This document shows positions 53,413 to 62,598 of a stretch of 64,000 nt of DNA, in pieces. The stretch's first letter is position 1, and the number at the start of each line of letters is the position of its first letter. Under the pieces are notes generated by a model. That model did not search any database. It saw only the letters and a list, made by a program, of their open reading frames with translations, and had not been told where the DNA came from. Location of the stretch: the NCBI GenBank assembly GCA_025454875.1, contig JALONP010000003.1, positions 119,063 through 183,062 of the forward strand. The letters are read 5' to 3'. Source of the DNA: Bacteroidia bacterium (GTDB lineage: Bacteria > Bacteroidota > Bacteroidia > UKL13-3). A program made the position numbers and the translations under genes.

Positions 53413-53784
53413 TCAATCCAACAACGCAGTAATTTTACTCACTAAATCTTTGTTTGAAAATGGTTTGGTGATGTATAAATCTGCTCCTAAATCGTATCCT
53501 TTTTGAATATCTGCTTCTTTGCTTTTGGCACTTAAAAATACCACTTTGCAATCCGTATGTTTAGGTGTTTGTTGTATGTAGGTGCAAATAGCATAACCGT
53601 CTACATCGGGCATCATAATATCCAGCAAAACCACATCGGGCAAATACGTTTCTAATAACTCAAGAGCCTCTGTTCCGTTTCGTGCAATGGTTACATTAAA
53701 CCCTGTCTTGCGCATTAAAAACTCAAGCGACATGAGAATATAAGGATCATCGTCAACTACTAAAATTTTATATGCCTGGCTCAT
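53413..53784 (-). CDS. Receiver-only response regulator
   Basis: This is a 123-residue CheY-like receiver with no output domain. The acidic pocket is VVDDDP, the phospho-acceptor is Asp55 in VVLLDIMMPD, and the switch Thr/Ser region (KVVFLSAKS) and Lys in YITKPFSNKD are all present. Its start is 4 bp after the sensor kinase stop, so it is the cognate partner by position. Lacking an effector domain, it must act on another protein. Confidence 0.94.
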   Translation of the reverse strand: MSQAYKILVVDDDPYILMSLEFLMRKTGFNVTIARNGTEALELLETYLPDVVLLDIMMPDVDGYAICTYIQQTPKHTDCKVVFLSAKSKEADIQKGYDLGADLYITKPFSNKDLVSKITALLD

Positions 53785-53788
53785 GTGC

Positions 53789-56482
53789 TTATGATGGTAA
53801 ATTTGTTACAAAAGTAGGTATCATAAATCGGAAATGAGCACCTTTACCTAATTCACTTTTAACTTCGATGCTTCCTCCATGCATTTCTACGATACGTTTG
53901 CAAATGGCTAAACCTAATCCCGTACCAACAGGCTTTTTTACCGTTTGATTAATCGCTTGAAAAAATTTATCAAAAATAAACGGTTGCCACTCCAATGGAA
54001 TCCCTTTTCCAGTATCGCTTACAGAAACATGTACCCATTCATTTTCTTCAACAACATTCACTTTTATAGCCCCTCCCTCAGCAGTAAACTTCATTGCATT
54101 GCCCAATAGATTAACAATAACCTGCTGCAATAAATCTTTATCCGCACGAAGCAATAACATGCTGTTAGGTATAAACGTTTTAAAAACAATACTTTTTTCT
54201 TTTGCTAATAATGCGAATGAAGTTGAAACATCTTCCACCAATTTTCCAAAATCAAAGGATGTATAATGTAAAGATTGTTTCCCATTCTCATACTTTTCAA
54301 GATTTAATACTTGTGTAATCAAATGGCTTAATCGTTCTGACTCTTTTACTACAGCACCTAAAAATTGTTGACGCTGTGCTTCTTCAAGATCAGGATGATC
54401 ATAGACTATCTCAGCCATTGACCTTATTGAAGTTAAAGGCGTTCGCAGTTCATGTGTTACGGTGTACAGAAATTCATCCTTGGCCTCATCCATTTGTTTT
54501 AGTTTGGTATAAGCTTCTTTCAATTGTTCAGATGCCCGGGTGAGTTCATTTGACTTTTTACGGAGCTCTTTGTTTAATTCAATCAACTGCTGCGATTCTT
54601 GCAACATTTGAAACACTTCCTTCAAACTAATTTCGTCTTCCTTTGTAACAGTGCTTACCATTATGCGGGCTGATGCAGACCCAATAACTCCAGCTAAAAT
54701 ACGCTCGATAAAATACACCATTCGTGGATCAGCTTTCGGAGATTGCAAATCAATCTTATGACGAGCAGCATAGTTCTGAATCAGGTTTTGTGCCCTCGTT
54801 TGGCCTAAAAAATTTGAAAGTAAGGTGTGTAATTCAGGCATGTAAGCTGTTCCTCGCCACATGATGTTTTGCTCTTGCAAATTGTAAGTGTCAATATCAA
54901 CAAACAATTGCGCTTGAAATATTTCTTGTGCATTAAGTTTACTGTACAATGAAATCCAGAAATAAGCAACACAATTAAACAACATGCTCCAGAACAAGCT
55001 ATGTGTTATCGAATCAAAACCCTTAAGCCCAAATAATGCTTGTGGATTAAGCCATGAAATGCCAAAAGGGCCATTTAGTAAAACATGATTATCTATAATA
55101 TGTGTATTAACCAAAGCAGGAACGATTAAGGTGTAAAACCAAATCAAAAAACCAACAATAATTCCTGTAAGCGCCCCATTTTTTGAAGCCGACTTCCAAA
55201 ACAATCCACCCAAAATAGACGGAACTAACTGGGCCACACCTGCAAATGAAATAAGGCCTATAGAAACCAGTGAAAAATATTGTGCGATGTAGACATCAAA
55301 CAACAATGCAACAAGTAAAATAACAATAATCGAGAATCTGCGTACACGCAAAATAAGTTGCCGAATGGATTGGTCAACTGTATTCATAAATCCTTGCCTG
55401 CTAAACAAAATAGGCATTACCAAGTTATTGCTTACCATTGTACTTAAAGCAATTGTTTCAACAATAATCATGCTGGTGGCTGCCGAAAAACCTCCGATAA
55501 ATACAGCCAAACTCAATACATCATGTTTAAAAAATAAAGGAATAGCCAATACATACGTATCAGCATCAACCGAGGATGGCAAACTTAACTTGCCCCCAAA
55601 AGCAATGGGCAAAACAAAAACATTAATAACCAGCAAATACAGTGGGAACATCCAAATAGCCTTTTTTAAATGTTCCTCTTTAATATTTTCAATCACACCT
55701 ACCTGAAACTGCCTAGGCAAAAAAACGACCGCAACCATCGATAACATCATAATCGTGAACCAGCTCATATATCCATGCTCTCCATTGAGCGTAAACAATT
55801 GTTGCAAATCGCTATTTTGTTCTGCCAATTCAAATACATTAGAAAAACCGCCAAATACTCCATAGGTCACAAATACCCCGGCCGCAACAAATGCCACCAA
55901 TTTTACAATAGACTCGAAGGCGATGGCCGCAACCATTCCTTCATGTTTTTCTGTTGCATCAACAGAGCGTGTGCCAAAAATGATTATAAATACAGCTAAT
56001 ACAAGTGTAATATATATGGTACTTGACTCAGGTAAACTGTTTGCTGTAAGCACATCCAAACTAATTGATATGGCTTTTATTTGCAAAGCGATGTAAGGGA
56101 TAACTGCTATAATACAAAACAAACTTACTACCGAGGCGATTGAACTGTTTTTACCATAACGCGTGGAAATGAAGTCAGCAATACTGTTTACTCGCTGCGC
56201 TTTGGTGATGCGAATAATTTTATACAATACGGGAAAAAAAAGTGCTGCACCTAATGTAGGACCAATATAAATAGTTAGAAAATCAATACCCTGTGTTGCT
56301 GCCCTACCGACACTCCCATAATAAGTCCATGCAGTACAATAAACGCACAGTGATAATGCATAAACATAGGGGTTGTTCACTACACTTTTACCAATCTTTA
56401 AACGAAACTCAGCAAAGTAAGCAACTGCAAAAAGCAGCACCAAGTACATCAGTGCACATGCAATAATAATCCAATTATTCAT
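53789..56482 (-). CDS. Sodium:solute symporter-type sensor histidine kinase (CbrA/CrbS-like)
   Basis: The 897 residues form a hybrid. An N-terminal sodium:solute-symporter module has about 13 transmembrane helices (to about residue 520; LCVYCTAWTYYGSVGRAA is a family signature). A STAC-like segment (RILAGVIGSASARIMVS) and a coiled-coil linker follow. The kinase domain has the H-box VTHELRTPLTSIRS (His near 677), N-box LLGNAMKFT, G1 DTGKGIP and G2 GTGLGLAICKRIVEMHGG. The organisation matches CbrA/CrbS kinases that regulate carbon or acetate use; I see no PAS domain. It overlaps the small upstream membrane gene by 8 bp and precedes the receiver gene by 4 bp. Confidence 0.94.
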   Translation of the reverse strand: MNNWIIIACALMYLVLLFAVAYFAEFRLKIGKSVVNNPYVYALSLCVYCTAWTYYGSVGRAATQGIDFLTIYIGPTLGAALFFPVLYKIIRITKAQRVNSIADFISTRYGKNSSIASVVSLFCIIAVIPYIALQIKAISISLDVLTANSLPESSTIYITLVLAVFIIIFGTRSVDATEKHEGMVAAIAFESIVKLVAFVAAGVFVTYGVFGGFSNVFELAEQNSDLQQLFTLNGEHGYMSWFTIMMLSMVAVVFLPRQFQVGVIENIKEEHLKKAIWMFPLYLLVINVFVLPIAFGGKLSLPSSVDADTYVLAIPLFFKHDVLSLAVFIGGFSAATSMIIVETIALSTMVSNNLVMPILFSRQGFMNTVDQSIRQLILRVRRFSIIVILLVALLFDVYIAQYFSLVSIGLISFAGVAQLVPSILGGLFWKSASKNGALTGIIVGFLIWFYTLIVPALVNTHIIDNHVLLNGPFGISWLNPQALFGLKGFDSITHSLFWSMLFNCVAYFWISLYSKLNAQEIFQAQLFVDIDTYNLQEQNIMWRGTAYMPELHTLLSNFLGQTRAQNLIQNYAARHKIDLQSPKADPRMVYFIERILAGVIGSASARIMVSTVTKEDEISLKEVFQMLQESQQLIELNKELRKKSNELTRASEQLKEAYTKLKQMDEAKDEFLYTVTHELRTPLTSIRSMAEIVYDHPDLEEAQRQQFLGAVVKESERLSHLITQVLNLEKYENGKQSLHYTSFDFGKLVEDVSTSFALLAKEKSIVFKTFIPNSMLLLRADKDLLQQVIVNLLGNAMKFTAEGGAIKVNVVEENEWVHVSVSDTGKGIPLEWQPFIFDKFFQAINQTVKKPVGTGLGLAICKRIVEMHGGSIEVKSELGKGAHFRFMIPTFVTNLPS

Positions 56483-56696
56483 GGGGTTGTTTTGATGACT
56501 TCCTAAAAGGTTTTATTTCAGCAGCAACGTAAAGCAAAATGATGCTTACCACCCACACTATAGCGATGTACACGAACAAAACGGGTATATGTCCAATGGT
56601 ATTTTGTGTATTTACAATAGACAACAAGGGATAACCAAACAATAAACTGAGTGCAATAAATAAAGCCGTATTTTTTTGACGTTTATTGGAATTCAT
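56475..56696 (-). CDS. Small two-helix membrane protein preceding the SSS sensor kinase
   Basis: The 73 residues have two hydrophobic helices (TALFIALSLLFGYPLLSIV and IPVLFVYIAIVWVVSIILLYVA) and basic ends. I recognise no named family with certainty. Small proteins of this type often precede SSS-family permeases and may help their folding or sensing. Its end overlaps the kinase start by 8 bp, so the two are translationally coupled. Confidence 0.75.
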   Translation of the reverse strand: MNSNKRQKNTALFIALSLLFGYPLLSIVNTQNTIGHIPVLFVYIAIVWVVSIILLYVAAEIKPFRKSSKQPHE

Positions 56697-56735
56697 GGTA
56701 ACTAAAAATCCAAATTAGCATAAATTCGGTAAAAC

Positions 56736-56767
56736 AAAAAGCCGCTTGCATTTGCAAACGGCTTTTT
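56736..56767 (-). terminator. Intrinsic terminator between transporter and sensor operons
   Basis: AAAAAGCCG pairs with CGGCTTTTT, with a further inner stem TTGCA/TGCAA. The long A and T arms make it bidirectional in form. It lies 16 bp past the stop of the 56783-57034 gene and separates the porin-MFS operon from the sensor operon. Confidence 0.85.
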
Positions 56768-56782
56768 GTTATTGGGTGTTGG

Positions 56783-57034
56783 CTATAACTCCTCTGAACT
56801 TTCGGGTAAATGATCATATTCACCTTTTAAAGCATATAATCCAAAAATGACCAAGCCTGCACAAATGGGTAAAAATATAATTAAGATAATTGCCCATTGT
56901 AAGAGTGTATTCGTACGCGCAATTCCTTCTGCGGCAGCGGCTACTTTTTCAGATGCTTGGCTAAACATAAAAATTACCAGTACAGGAGCGAGTACAATCC
57001 ATACCACTCCTAAAATTCTTTTAATTGTATTCAT
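56783..57034 (-). CDS. Small membrane protein next to the MFS transporter (DUF6814-like)
   Basis: The 83 residues have two transmembrane helices (ILGVVWIVLAPVLVIFMFS and LLQWAIILIIFLPICAGLVIFGLYAL) separated by a short polar Ala-rich segment, and an acidic C-terminus. In Bacteroidota such proteins (I believe DUF6814, from memory) accompany MHS-type MFS transporters, as here 20 bp downstream of one. A role as transporter accessory is inference. Confidence 0.7.
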   Translation of the reverse strand: MNTIKRILGVVWIVLAPVLVIFMFSQASEKVAAAAEGIARTNTLLQWAIILIIFLPICAGLVIFGLYALKGEYDHLPESSEEL

Positions 57035-57054
57035 AATGTTACTATTTTAAAATG

Positions 57055-58581
57055 TTAGTCGTTTACGTTTTCGTCAATTTTGTTGTTAATGTATACTGCA
57101 CCAATAATAAATGAGGCAATCGCTATTCCGATTGGATACCACAAACCACTAAGTGGTGTAGAACTGCTATAGCTGGCAATTAAGGTAGCAATAAATGGAA
57201 CCAATCCGCCAAATACGCCATTACCTATATGGTATGGAAGCGACATGGAAGTATATCGAATTTTAGTTGGAAACAGTTCAACTAAGAATGCCGCAATTGG
57301 TCCGTAAACCATTGTTACAAAAATGATTTGTATAAATACCAAAAATACAAATAGCCAAAAATTACGATCAGATAATTTTTTATCAATATAGGTTGTTTTG
57401 ATTTCTGGTGCTTTGCTTCCATCGGCAAAACGTTTTTCAGTAATTACTTCTTTAAATGCAGCACCCGAAGTTAATTGCTTAGAAACTGTTGTTGTTAAAA
57501 TTGAATCTTGCGAACCTGCAATTGCTTCAACTTTTGTAATAGGTGCTTCTGCACTTTGCACTGTTTCGGCAGTGAGCACAGTTATTGAGGTTTTATCTAA
57601 AAATAATTGGTAAATAGGGCGATAACAAATTATACCCAATAACATTCCAGTAAGCATTATCCATTTACGACCTACACGATCACTCCAACTACCAAATACA
57701 ACAAAAAAGGGTGTTGCAAATAATATTGCCCATAACAAAATGTAGCGCGATTCATTGAAATCGAGTTTAACTGTATTTTCCAAAAATGATTGCGCATAAA
57801 ATTGACCTGTATACCAAATTACACCTTGTCCCATTGTAGCACCAAACAGTGCAAGCAATACCATTTTAAAATTAGCTTTATGGCTAAAGCTCTCCTTTAA
57901 TGGATTCACCGAAATTTTACCCTCAGATTTCAACTTTGAAAACATGGGGGATTCGTGCATTTTCATCCGGATATAAATTGAAACAACCACTAACAAAATT
58001 GAAAGTAGAAATGGAATACGCCAACCCCAATCTGCAAAGGCCGCTGCGCCAATTGAGTTTTTAGTGAGCACAATAACTCCGAGTGATAAAAACAAACCTA
58101 AGGTGGCCGTAGTTTGAATCCAACTGGTGAAAAAACCACGCCTACCTGCCGGAGCATGTTCTGCTACATAGGTTGCTGCTCCCCCATATTCACCACCCAA
58201 AGCCAAACCTTGAATTAAACGAAGAATGAGTACCAAGATGGGAGCTGTGTAACCGATTGTGGCATATGAAGGAATAAGTCCAATTAAAAATGTGGAACCA
58301 CCCATCAAAACAAGGGTGAGCAAAAAAGTGTATTTACGGCCAATTAAATCACCCAATCGCCCAAAAACCAAAGCTCCAAAAGGACGAACAATAAATCCTG
58401 CCGCAAAAATTGCCAATGTATTAATGAGTGCCGAAGCGCCTGCATCGCTTGGAAACAATTGCTTGCCAATGATAACAGCCAAGCTGCCAAAGATGTAGAA
58501 ATCGTACCACTCAATGAGTGTACCGAGTGATGAAGCACCAATAACTTTAAAGATGCTTTGTTGTTGATTTGAGTTTTCCAT
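57055..58581 (-). CDS. MFS transporter, metabolite:H+ symporter (MHS) family
   Basis: This is an inner-membrane secondary transporter, 508 residues, with 12 predicted helices. MHS signatures are SSLGTLIEWYDFYIFGSLAVI at the start, FGRLGDLIGRKYTFLLTL after helix 2 (MFS loop motif), LALGGEYGGAATYVAEHAP and GSWSDRVGRKWIM in the second half. Relatives carry proline/betaine, citrate, ketoglutarate or similar carboxylates. A polar insertion of about 70 residues (about 333-400; TAETVQSAEAPITKVEAIAG...) interrupts the C-terminal half. It is flanked by a porin-like gene upstream (22 bp) and a small membrane protein gene downstream (20 bp). Confidence 0.92.
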   Translation of the reverse strand: MENSNQQQSIFKVIGASSLGTLIEWYDFYIFGSLAVIIGKQLFPSDAGASALINTLAIFAAGFIVRPFGALVFGRLGDLIGRKYTFLLTLVLMGGSTFLIGLIPSYATIGYTAPILVLILRLIQGLALGGEYGGAATYVAEHAPAGRRGFFTSWIQTTATLGLFLSLGVIVLTKNSIGAAAFADWGWRIPFLLSILLVVVSIYIRMKMHESPMFSKLKSEGKISVNPLKESFSHKANFKMVLLALFGATMGQGVIWYTGQFYAQSFLENTVKLDFNESRYILLWAILFATPFFVVFGSWSDRVGRKWIMLTGMLLGIICYRPIYQLFLDKTSITVLTAETVQSAEAPITKVEAIAGSQDSILTTTVSKQLTSGAAFKEVITEKRFADGSKAPEIKTTYIDKKLSDRNFWLFVFLVFIQIIFVTMVYGPIAAFLVELFPTKIRYTSMSLPYHIGNGVFGGLVPFIATLIASYSSSTPLSGLWYPIGIAIASFIIGAVYINNKIDENVND

Positions 58582-58603
58582 AAGTATGTAGGTATATTGA
58601 TGA

Positions 58604-60016
58604 TTATAAATAAACTTGAAATTGAATGGAGAATTCGGCTTTGCGTGAATCCAAAATCACGTCACCATAAGGCCTTGTTGGATCAGCATTTTTGAATACG
58701 GGTCGAGCTCTATAGTTAAAGGTAATTTTTGAAGAATGTCCGTTTAAGTACCAGTTTAAGCCTATGTCAGGTGTAACATCACGGTCCTTTATTCTTTCAA
58801 ATGTTGATACGGTTACAGCAGCATAAGGTTGCAACTTGCCTAGTTTACCCATTTTGGGCAACAATAAACCAGATTGCCCATAAATAATACTTCCCGTACC
58901 AGTAGTTGGCATTGCATTTCCTGAACCATTAAAACTGCTTTGTGCTGCAATTACTCCATTTGTTGGATTATCAATGGCAATATTGCGCACATAGTTTGGT
59001 CCCATATCAAAATGGTTGTAATTTAAATAAGCAGTGAGCGCAAATCCATTTTTGAGCGGAAGGTCTAAAAAAGCATCTGCCGCAATAAACAATTGATTGT
59101 GTGTTACGGTATCCCACCTACCTATGGCGTTAGGTTTGGCAGACCACATAGCATCAGGATGGTAATAAGCTCCAACACCTAAATTAAAAACTTTTTTGGT
59201 ACCAAGATAAGTACCCACCGTAAAAGGCAATAAGTTGTTTTCAATATCCCAAAACTGGTATTGAAAATATCCCTGAAACGCGTTTTTGGGCTGACCACCT
59301 CCTTTATAGTTTGCAATTTCCACCTTGTTTTTTGCCGCAGTTGTATCCAATCTGGTTAAGGCTGTACCTTTAGGCAATGCGTATGGAAAATTGATTGAAG
59401 CACGGTAATCAAGCCTATTGTTTGGCAAAATTTTTCCTTTAAAGTAAATACCAAACTGCCGGGCGAACTGATCTGTTGCCTCTATATTTTGCCAGTTAAA
59501 TATAGGAGCATCAATAGCTAAAAAACTTAGTGTAGATGCTGATCCCATTCGCGATGGACCTTGCCAGTAATGCAATCCAGCTCCTATCGAAAGTTTGTTT
59601 TGAAACACTTTGTGTTCCACCCAAGCATCATGTAAAAACAACTGTGGTTTTTTACCGTCTAAACCTGTTGCTCCTTGCCCGTTTGCACCACCGCTTACTT
59701 GGTTAGAATTGTTAATACCAAAATGAGTTAAGATTAAAAAATCAGGTGTGATTTGGGAGTATAATAAGAAACGAGACCTGCGCAAACTCATGTCCCATTG
59801 GCTCTTAGATAATTCTCCGTTGATAGTTGAGCCAGGGTTATTATCTGTGTAACGTACCCATACTTGATGCCAGGTAATCATACGCACATACTTTTTCCCT
59901 GTGCTATCTAAATTTACTTTGATTCCTGAACCGTAGTTATCAGTTCCTTGACCAAAACTGGCAAGCGAACACAAAAGCAGCAGTCCGGTGCCAATGAATG
60001 AGTAATATGTTTTCAT
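58604..60016 (-). CDS. Porin-like outer-membrane protein
   Basis: The 470 residues begin with a signal peptide (YYSFIGTGLLLLCSLASFGQ). Alternating beta-strands with many Tyr, Phe and Trp at the ends follow (for example YFQYQFWDIENNLLPFTVGTYLG), and the terminus is AEFSIQFQVYL. This is the pattern of a 16-stranded porin-like barrel. It precedes the MFS transporter on the same strand at 22 bp, so it probably forms the outer-membrane route for the same substrate. I cannot fix the porin family; phosphate-selective-porin-like is possible. Confidence 0.8.
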   Translation of the reverse strand: MKTYYSFIGTGLLLLCSLASFGQGTDNYGSGIKVNLDSTGKKYVRMITWHQVWVRYTDNNPGSTINGELSKSQWDMSLRRSRFLLYSQITPDFLILTHFGINNSNQVSGGANGQGATGLDGKKPQLFLHDAWVEHKVFQNKLSIGAGLHYWQGPSRMGSASTLSFLAIDAPIFNWQNIEATDQFARQFGIYFKGKILPNNRLDYRASINFPYALPKGTALTRLDTTAAKNKVEIANYKGGGQPKNAFQGYFQYQFWDIENNLLPFTVGTYLGTKKVFNLGVGAYYHPDAMWSAKPNAIGRWDTVTHNQLFIAADAFLDLPLKNGFALTAYLNYNHFDMGPNYVRNIAIDNPTNGVIAAQSSFNGSGNAMPTTGTGSIIYGQSGLLLPKMGKLGKLQPYAAVTVSTFERIKDRDVTPDIGLNWYLNGHSSKITFNYRARPVFKNADPTRPYGDVILDSRKAEFSIQFQVYL

Positions 60017-60079
60017 ACTGTGAGTAATTGTTGGTTTTCGAGAACAAATCTCTAAACTCTAACGGGCTCACCTATATCA

Positions 60080-60109
60080 AAACTATATTGATGTAAAATG
60101 GTATAGTTT
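60080..60109. promoter_or_regulatory. AAACTATA/TATAGTTT inverted repeat upstream of the porin operon
   Basis: A perfect 8-bp inverted repeat with a 14-bp spacer, 63 bp upstream of the porin start. A half-site AACTATA also occurs at 60567-60573, between the InsA-like gene and acs. Possible shared operator; inference only. Confidence 0.4.
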
Positions 60110-60122
60110 AAAGTTCACCATT

Positions 60123-60548
60123 TTACTTTTTACCCTTTAATCGCTCCCATTTAATAAGCATGAATTTATCCCCCAATTCAGTAATAATCATTCCTGCATT
60201 TTTTAGTTGATCACGGTTTGACAAATAGCTTGTTAACTCATCGTGTCGCAATACTTTGTAGGTTGGATGGTATTCTGGATTTTCGGGTGCAGATATACCG
60301 TACTTTTTTACCCAGTTCATTACCGATACATGGCTCACACCAATCAAACGTTCAATTTCACGTAAACTCACCCCTTCTATATATAATTGAAGTGCCTTAA
60401 TTACATAATAGGTATCGATGCTTTTCCCATCTTTTAATACTGAAAAATAGTAATTACATGATTTACACAAATACCTCTGACGACCTTTAACCAAGCCGCT
60501 TTTGTTTATATTTTCAGTTTTACATTTTGGACAATGGATTGCTTCCAT
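60123..60548 (-). CDS. InsA-like (IS1-type) zinc-ribbon/HTH protein, likely domesticated regulator
   Basis: The 141 residues use the ATG at 60546-60548. The N-terminal zinc ribbon has two CxxC pairs (HCPKCKTENINKSG and YLCKSCNYYFSV), followed by a helix-turn-helix (LQLYIEGVSLREIERLIGVS, then HVSVMNWVKKYG). This is the arrangement of IS1-family InsA. A C-terminal segment (about 100-141; MIITELGDKFMLIKWERLKGK) is unlike a transposase, and no DDE partner (InsB) or terminal repeats are present. It stands alone between the porin-transporter operon and acs, so it is probably a DNA-binding regulator derived from an IS1-like protein. Confidence 0.82.
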   Translation of the reverse strand: MEAIHCPKCKTENINKSGLVKGRQRYLCKSCNYYFSVLKDGKSIDTYYVIKALQLYIEGVSLREIERLIGVSHVSVMNWVKKYGISAPENPEYHPTYKVLRHDELTSYLSNRDQLKNAGMIITELGDKFMLIKWERLKGKK

Positions 60549-60668
60549 ACCATTTAAATTGAACACAACTATACATAATTAGCATAACAATACCTATTTA
60601 GCAAGATATGATGAGGCTAATACTAGAGCGATAAATACCTTCGTAATCATAATTTAACAACCACCATT

Positions 60669-62594
60669 ATGTCATACTCATACCAAATCACAAGCTTTGA
60701 ACAATACAAAGAAGCGTACCGCAAAAGCATCGAAAACCCTGAACAATTTTGGGGCGAAATTGCTGATCAATTCACTTGGCATCAAAAATGGGATAAAGTT
60801 CTTGATTGGAACTTTACCGAACCCAAAGTAGAATGGTTTAAAGGAGGTAAACTCAACATTACTGAAAACTGTATTGATAGGCATTTAGCAACACGAGGTG
60901 AAGACCCAGCTATTATATGGGAACCGAATAATCCTGAAGAACGGACGCGCATTGTAACATACAATCGGTTACACAAACGTGTTTGCCAAGTAGCGCAAAT
61001 GCTTACCAACCTTGGTGTAAAAAAAGGTGATCGTGTATGCATTTATATGGGAATGATTCCTGAATTAACATATGCCGTTTTAGGATGCGCTCGAATTGGT
61101 GCAATTCATTCGGTAATTTTTGGCGGATTCTCGGCACAAAGCATTGCCGATAGGGTTTACGATGCACAAGCTGAATATATTATAACCTGTGATGGTGCTT
61201 ACAGAGGCAATAAAGATATTCCACTTAAAGGTGTAATTGATGACGCTTTGATAGGAAACCGAACCGTAAAAAAAGTAATTGTGTACACGCGTACCCGCAC
61301 CCCGGTATCAATGATTAAAGGTCGTGATGTGTGGTGGGAAGATGAAATGGAACATGCGGAAACACAAATAGAGAAAGATGGTGTTGTACATTTTCCTGCG
61401 GCTTCAATGGATGCTGAGGATCCTCTTTTTATTTTATACACTTCCGGTTCTACAGGCAAACCCAAAGGTGTAGTACATACCATAGGAGGCTATATGATAT
61501 GGACCAACTATACGTTTATAAATGTATTTCAATACCAACCGGGGCAAGTACACTTTTGTACAGCCGATATTGGATGGATTACAGGACATAGTTACATCGT
61601 TTATGGACCATTGAGTGCAGGCGCAACAACCGTATTATTTGAAGGTGTACCTACCTGGCCAGATGCGGGACGCTTTTGGGAAATTGTAGACAAGCACAAA
61701 GTAAATATAATGTATACTGCTCCAACTGCTATTCGCAGTTTAATGGGCTTTGGTTTAAATTATGTAAAGGATAAAAATTTGAGCTCGCTAAAAGTATTGG
61801 GCACTGTTGGCGAACCGATAAATGAGGAAGCTTGGCATTGGTATCATCAAAATATTGGCAAAGAAAAATGTCCGATAGTGGATACTTGGTGGCAAACTGA
61901 AACCGGAGGAACATTAATATCAAATTTGGCTGGTGTTACACCACAAAAACCAGCGCATGCTACTTTACCAATGCCTGGGGTACAACCGCAATTGGTAGAT
62001 GAAAACGGAAATGTGATAGAGGGCAATGGTGTGAGTGGAAATTTGTGCATTACCCATCCATGGCCCGGTATGCTACGCACAACCTATGGAGATCATGAAC
62101 GCTGTCGCACAACATATTTCGCGACTTATCCCGGTAAATATTTTACAGGAGATGGTTGTTTACGCGATAATGATGGAAATTACCGCATTACTGGTCGTGT
62201 AGATGATGTACTCAATGTAAGTGGACATCGAATTGGAACAGCTGAATTGGAGAATGCATTGAATATGCACAGTGGTGTGGTAGAAAGTGCAATTGTTGGC
62301 TATCCGCATGATTTAAAAGGTCAAGGCATCTATGCATATGTGATTTATGAAGGACATCATCATGACGAAAACCTCACTCGACAAGATATTATCCAAACCG
62401 TTTCGCGCATTATTGGTCCCATTGCCAAGCCCGATAAAATTCAGTTTGTAAAAGGACTACCTAAAACACGAAGTGGTAAAATTATGCGCAGGATATTGCG
62501 CAAAATTGCCGAAGGTGAAACCGAAAATTTAGGTGATACATCAACATTATTGGACCCTGGTGTGGTAGATGAAATTAAGAATGGAGCGTTATAA
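60669..62594 (+). CDS. acs: Acetyl-CoA synthetase
   Basis: This AMP-forming acetate:CoA ligase activates acetate through acetyl-AMP. The 641 residues carry the N-terminal FEQYKEAYRKSIENPEQFWG, FGGFSAQSIADRV, the P-loop-like ILYTSGSTGKPKGVVHT, DTWWQTETGG, YFTGDGCLRDNDGNYRITGR and the C-terminal PKTRSGKIMRRILRKI, with the lysine that is acetylated in regulated Acs enzymes. The length is canonical. It is divergent from the InsA-like gene (120-bp gap), next to the transporter and sensor operons. Confidence 0.97.
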   Translation: MSYSYQITSFEQYKEAYRKSIENPEQFWGEIADQFTWHQKWDKVLDWNFTEPKVEWFKGGKLNITENCIDRHLATRGEDPAIIWEPNNPEERTRIVTYNRLHKRVCQVAQMLTNLGVKKGDRVCIYMGMIPELTYAVLGCARIGAIHSVIFGGFSAQSIADRVYDAQAEYIITCDGAYRGNKDIPLKGVIDDALIGNRTVKKVIVYTRTRTPVSMIKGRDVWWEDEMEHAETQIEKDGVVHFPAASMDAEDPLFILYTSGSTGKPKGVVHTIGGYMIWTNYTFINVFQYQPGQVHFCTADIGWITGHSYIVYGPLSAGATTVLFEGVPTWPDAGRFWEIVDKHKVNIMYTAPTAIRSLMGFGLNYVKDKNLSSLKVLGTVGEPINEEAWHWYHQNIGKEKCPIVDTWWQTETGGTLISNLAGVTPQKPAHATLPMPGVQPQLVDENGNVIEGNGVSGNLCITHPWPGMLRTTYGDHERCRTTYFATYPGKYFTGDGCLRDNDGNYRITGRVDDVLNVSGHRIGTAELENALNMHSGVVESAIVGYPHDLKGQGIYAYVIYEGHHHDENLTRQDIIQTVSRIIGPIAKPDKIQFVKGLPKTRSGKIMRRILRKIAEGETENLGDTSTLLDPGVVDEIKNGAL

Positions 62595-62598
62595 ATTA

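Noticed and set aside
60123..60548. Active IS1 insertion sequence
   Set aside because: No InsB/DDE gene and no terminal inverted repeats around it.
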